Source of the DNA: Owenia fusiformis
Lineage: Eukaryota > Annelida > Polychaeta > Sabellida > Oweniidae
DNA length: 60,000 bases
Direction of reading: 5' to 3'
Assembly (NCBI GenBank): GCA_903813345.2
Contig: CAIIXF020000003.1
Span: forward strand, 13,408,931-13,468,930
The notes beneath the pieces were generated by a model that saw only the letters and a list, made by a program, of their open reading frames with translations, ran no database searches and was not told where the DNA came from. Shown piece by piece: positions 56,980 to 60,000 of this stretch. The translations under genes and the position numbers were made by a program. Numbering within the stretch: the first letter of the stretch is position 1; each line of letters begins with the position of its first letter.

Positions 56980-58806
56980 ATGGATGCAGAAGCCCTTGAG
57001 AAACTAGCTATAGCCAATCATGATGAGTTTGACAGACGTTGGAACGAGCCTAATAAAAGCATTAAGAAAATAGTTGAAGACTTTTACACTGTAGATGCTA
57101 TTATATACCCACCAGGCAGTCCACCAATCACTGGATTCAAAAGTACATATGTAACTTTTGTACTTCTACTTAATTTGGCGCTACGCTACTCATTTTGGCA
57201 GATTTGCTGTTTTGAACTTTTGGTGGCTACTTAATTTGGCAATATTTCAATGCACTAGTGATACTAATTTATATGTTACTAAAATTACAGAGGAATTTGG
57301 CGGACTTTAACAATTTTGAAGACCTGCCAAATTAACACAACCGCCAAATTAAGTAGAAGTACAGTATAGACTATTTTAAAGGTTTTGTGACATTTGTTAC
57401 TTTAAAGTCATGATGTAACACTAAATAAAAAAATATAACTTAACATGGAATTCATGGGATTGGAGAATAACATCATTATCATTCAAATAGATTTCTTCTA
57501 CAAATTACTTTGTTCCTTTTATGTCTGAAAAATCGTAAGCAAAGTCTCCTAGATTTTAGGTTGAAATCTCCAGAAAACAACTAGAATTGTACATGTAGTT
57601 ACCTTTACACGTATCTTTATTTGCAGATCTCATAACATTTTTTGAAGCGGTTCATGCTGATCTTAAGTTCCGCAACAGTCTCAAGGTAGTGAAGAGCACA
57701 GGAGAAGACTCATACTTTTCAATATTCAGCATTCAAGTTACGATTGATGACAAAGAAGTTGACAGATTCTCGTAAGTTAACAATAAGCTTTCAAAATGAA
57801 CAACATCATTTTTATTTCTGATCCAACAATTTATAGTGATGACTAGCTGTAAGGTTCTTTGTGTTTATCAGCATCTAGTAAGGTGTTTCCTGTTTCATAT
57901 TTTTTCAGATCAAGCTGCCCATTAAACAAGGTATTTCTGATAGATCAAAATATGTTACCCATTGCATTCGTTTGACTTCACTTCTTAAAAGAGAGTTTCG
58001 TCTTCGCACTCTTTCAGTAAACAATTACGCACTAGGGTACAATTCTGTTGATATTAGAACCCCTATCACCATACTGAATATCTTACACATACCCCTAAGC
58101 CTGATGCACCTTATTTAGTTCATTAAAGGGACAAAGTGCGTAAATAAAGTCTCACTTTTGATCTTCATAGTATTTCCAATGGATTAAAAATTACCTGATC
58201 TTTCATTTGACACCAAAAAAACCTCAAACAGACCACATCAGAGTTGACACTAGATCATGAAAAAATATTTTTGATCTATCAATTTATAGATGTCAAGTTT
58301 TTAGCAATGCCATAGGAAGATGGCATTGTTGTTTGCATTAATTGCCCATTCATTTTTGATAGGATTTTCAACCAACCGCCATCTTTTAGTCCAAGAGTTA
58401 TTTAAAAACATACACTTTGTGAAAAGTGGTAATTCACTACTTTTGATCTCTGAACTTCAAATGCTGTTTTTTATGCGAATAATTTTTTTTCATTTCAGTA
58501 TTGACCCAAATTAAAGTTTTTATCATATTTGATTGACTGTGTAAGTGACATGTCTCAAATAATATTTTGTCCTTTTTCCTTCTAAAATGAGCGCATTGCC
58601 TGTTTAAGTCATGGGGTCATCTGGGCTACCCAGAAAGGGTTTGGTCAATGAGCAGCTTGATGAGTATGAACTCAGTTGAAACACCCTTTAATCTATACTA
58701 ATGTTATTCTACTTTCAGGACTTGCCACATATGGACCAATGACAATGGAGCCTGGAAATTATCCCATGACTTCTTTAACAGTGATTATGAAAAAGTGAAT
58801 TATTAG
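56980..58806 (+). CDS. SnoaL/DUF4440-like protein, gene 5
   Basis: Exons 56980-57142, 57627-57771 and 58719-58806 (TAG), 131 residues. Plan conserved: MDAEALEKLAIANHDEFDRR, IVEDFYTVDAIIYPPGSPPI, then GFKNLITFFEAVHADLKF, EDSYFSIFSIQVTIDDKEVD and a C-terminus TCHIWTNDNGAWKLSHDFF followed by NSDYEKVNY. The most diverged coding sequence after gene 1, and its introns are unrelated to those of genes 2-4, so it split off early. Intron 2 carries a TTAA-flanked MITE (58127-58603). AGTTCTAGGACAAAG precedes the ATG. Confidence 0.85.
58127..58603. mobile_element. TTAA-flanked MITE family B in gene 5 intron 2
   Basis: TTAA at 58123-58126 and 58604-58607. Ends AGGGACAAAGTGCG and, inverted, ACAGGCAATGCGC. 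The interior is related to 39410-39789 and 16790-16983 (TTATTTAAAAACATACACTT, TGTGAAAAGT). Confidence 0.75.
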
Positions 58807-59363
58807 AACTGTACAATCATATATTTAACAGTTGAACATCATTAGAGGCTACTACAGCAAACAACAGGAAAATATATTTTTCTACAACTTACCCTAGTGA
58901 TTTTCATGAACCTGAGAAGGTCTGTGTGAATATGAATGTTAAAATGATTCAGTTAAATTACAAACAGATTACAGATTTCAGATAAACTGGGCAACTGATT
59001 ATACTGATTATAAATGTACCTCTAACATGCAAATTTATATTTTGGTTTTGTCTGAGAGTGGCCCAGCTCCTGTGTAATGATCTACATTGCATATTTCAAA
59101 CAACTTATCTTATTTTATGAAATCTGATAGCAAATACGTTTCACAACCAAAATTATTTATATGAAATATCATGGGCTTTCAATAGAAATATCTGAATTTT
59201 TAAATAAAATTTCAATAAAGTAAATGAAATTATTTATGTGAAATATCTGACTTCAATTTTCAAATAAAATTCTAATTAAGTAAAAGCAAATTAAGACCTA
59301 AAGTGCAATATGTATGTTTATTAAAAAAAACAGGACCCTTTTAACTAGAAAATACCTGAGAAA
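58807..59363. other. 3' flank of gene 5, nothing recognised
   Basis: AT-rich. A short local repeat (AAATTATTTATATGAAATATC near 59150, similar at 59225) is the only pattern seen. Confidence 0.4.
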
Positions 59364-59539
59364 CAGTAAAACCTGTAAAGTGGAACACCTCTATTAGTTG
59401 AAAACTTTTCTAAGTGGTACATTTTTCAAGGTCCCAAGCCCAAATGACTTAATGTTAAATGAACCTCTGGAACACCTCCCAATTGAAACACTTTTTAGAA
59501 GTACCAAACATGTTCCACTTAGATAGGTTTTGATTGCTG
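59364..59539. mobile_element. MITE, CAGTAAAACCTGT family, copy 2
   Basis: Begins CAGTAAAACCTGTAAAGTGG and ends with the inverse (CCACTTAGATAGGTTTTGAT). The interior resembles the copy at 7494. It ends 16 bp from the donor of the signal-peptide exon. Confidence 0.75.
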
Positions 59540-59555
59540 TATAAAAAATGCTTAC

Positions 59556-59676
59556 CTCTCATGAACAAGTTTTTCAACGCTGTTATACTTCTATCTTTGG
59601 AAGGTCTGGAGTTAATTGTGACAAATAGGAAAATCAACAACAGTAAAATGCACTGAAGTTTCATCACCTGCATCAT
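59556..59676 (-). CDS. Signal-peptide exon, likely phosphatase exon 1
   Basis: An ATG-initiated 121 nt exon ending at a GTAAGC donor. It encodes 40 residues: MMQVMKLQ, a hydrophobic core (CILLLLIFLFVTIN) and then SRPSKDRSITALKNLFMR. A signal peptidase site is plausible just after TINS. One base is left over at the donor, exactly what the exon at 11341-11483 needs to make the Asp codon of DLKWKP. I see no other minus-strand exon between 11.5 and 59.5 kb. That makes it the probable 5' exon of the phosphatase across a 48 kb intron. It could instead belong to an unrelated gene whose next exon I missed. Confidence 0.6.
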
Positions 59677-60000
59677 CTCTCATAAAGTTTATTCGTCCAC
59701 ATTCTCAAGTAATACACAGGCTATTTAGCTTCCATGATAAATTATTGTTGTTAGTGTAGCCATCTAAAATTAATACATATATTTTGCAATTATATTATAG
59801 AACATGAAATCTCATATGGTACAGAACTCACTTCATATGATGCTAATGCAATTGTCAAGAACATCACAGAACATATTTAAATAAAAAAAATTGCAATCAA
59901 CATATTGAGGTAGTAGACTTTTGTTAGTAGGGTCCTGTGCACTTAATTGCCCATGTTCCATCTTTAATAAGGAATATGAATCTGATTTTTATGAAATCTG
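59677..60000. other. Upstream of signal-peptide exon
   Basis: Would contain the 5' UTR and promoter of the phosphatase if the exon assignment is right. I see no clear TATA box or other element. Confidence 0.3.

Overview
This window is AT-rich metazoan nuclear DNA. It has GT-AG spliced genes, an animal-type purple acid phosphatase, LINEs, a Penelope-like retroelement and many small inverted-repeat DNA transposons. I read it as an invertebrate, perhaps a lophotrochozoan such as a mollusc, but the species call is a guess. There are no rRNA genes, CRISPR arrays or prokaryotic features, and I recognised no tRNA genes.

Two host loci are interleaved. (1) On the minus strand, nine exons encode an ACP7-like secreted purple acid phosphatase. 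Eight exons lie at 339-11483. A signal-peptide exon at 59556-59676 matches them in strand and splice phase. If this is one gene, its first intron is about 48 kb. One internal exon, expected between 3.35 and 7.0 kb, was not found. (2) Inside that putative intron, on the plus strand, are five copies of a three-exon gene for a 131-residue SnoaL/DUF4440-like (NTF2-fold) protein, starting at 13364, 21313, 30432, 45663 and 56980. All five have the same exon sizes (163, 145 and 88 nt), conserved splice phases and intact reading frames. Copies 2-4 are recent duplicates that share introns and 5' flanks. Copies 1 and 5 are more diverged.

Layout: 0-11.5 kb phosphatase exons, with minisatellites, an exon-derived tandem array and MITEs between them; 11.5-13.3 kb intron with a TTAA-type MITE; 13.4-15.9 kb gene 1, whose intron holds an iterated-repeat transposon; 16-19 kb MITEs and a decayed mariner; 21.3-23.4 kb gene 2; 23.6-25.85 kb a decayed LINE; 25.85-26.77 kb a second copy of phosphatase intron sequence; 27-29.6 kb nested MITEs; 30.4-38.5 kb gene 3, whose 6.5 kb second intron holds a TTAA element, a tandem-repeat transposon and an antisense Naiad-type Penelope element; 40.3-45.4 kb several insertions with definable target sites; 45.7-49.1 kb gene 4; 51.5-56.7 kb nested foldback palindromes and an L1-like LINE; 57-58.8 kb gene 5; 59.56-59.68 kb the signal-peptide exon.

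Because genes 2-4 and their flanks are paralogous, one copy often shows the empty site of a transposon present in another. Several mobile-element boundaries and target-site duplications can therefore be read directly from this window. The main candidates for something undescribed are three non-coding elements whose two ends carry oppositely oriented arrays of a short repeated motif (13.75-15.09, 40.26-41.51 and 46.69-48.25 kb), and the nested foldback complex at 51.5-56.7 kb.
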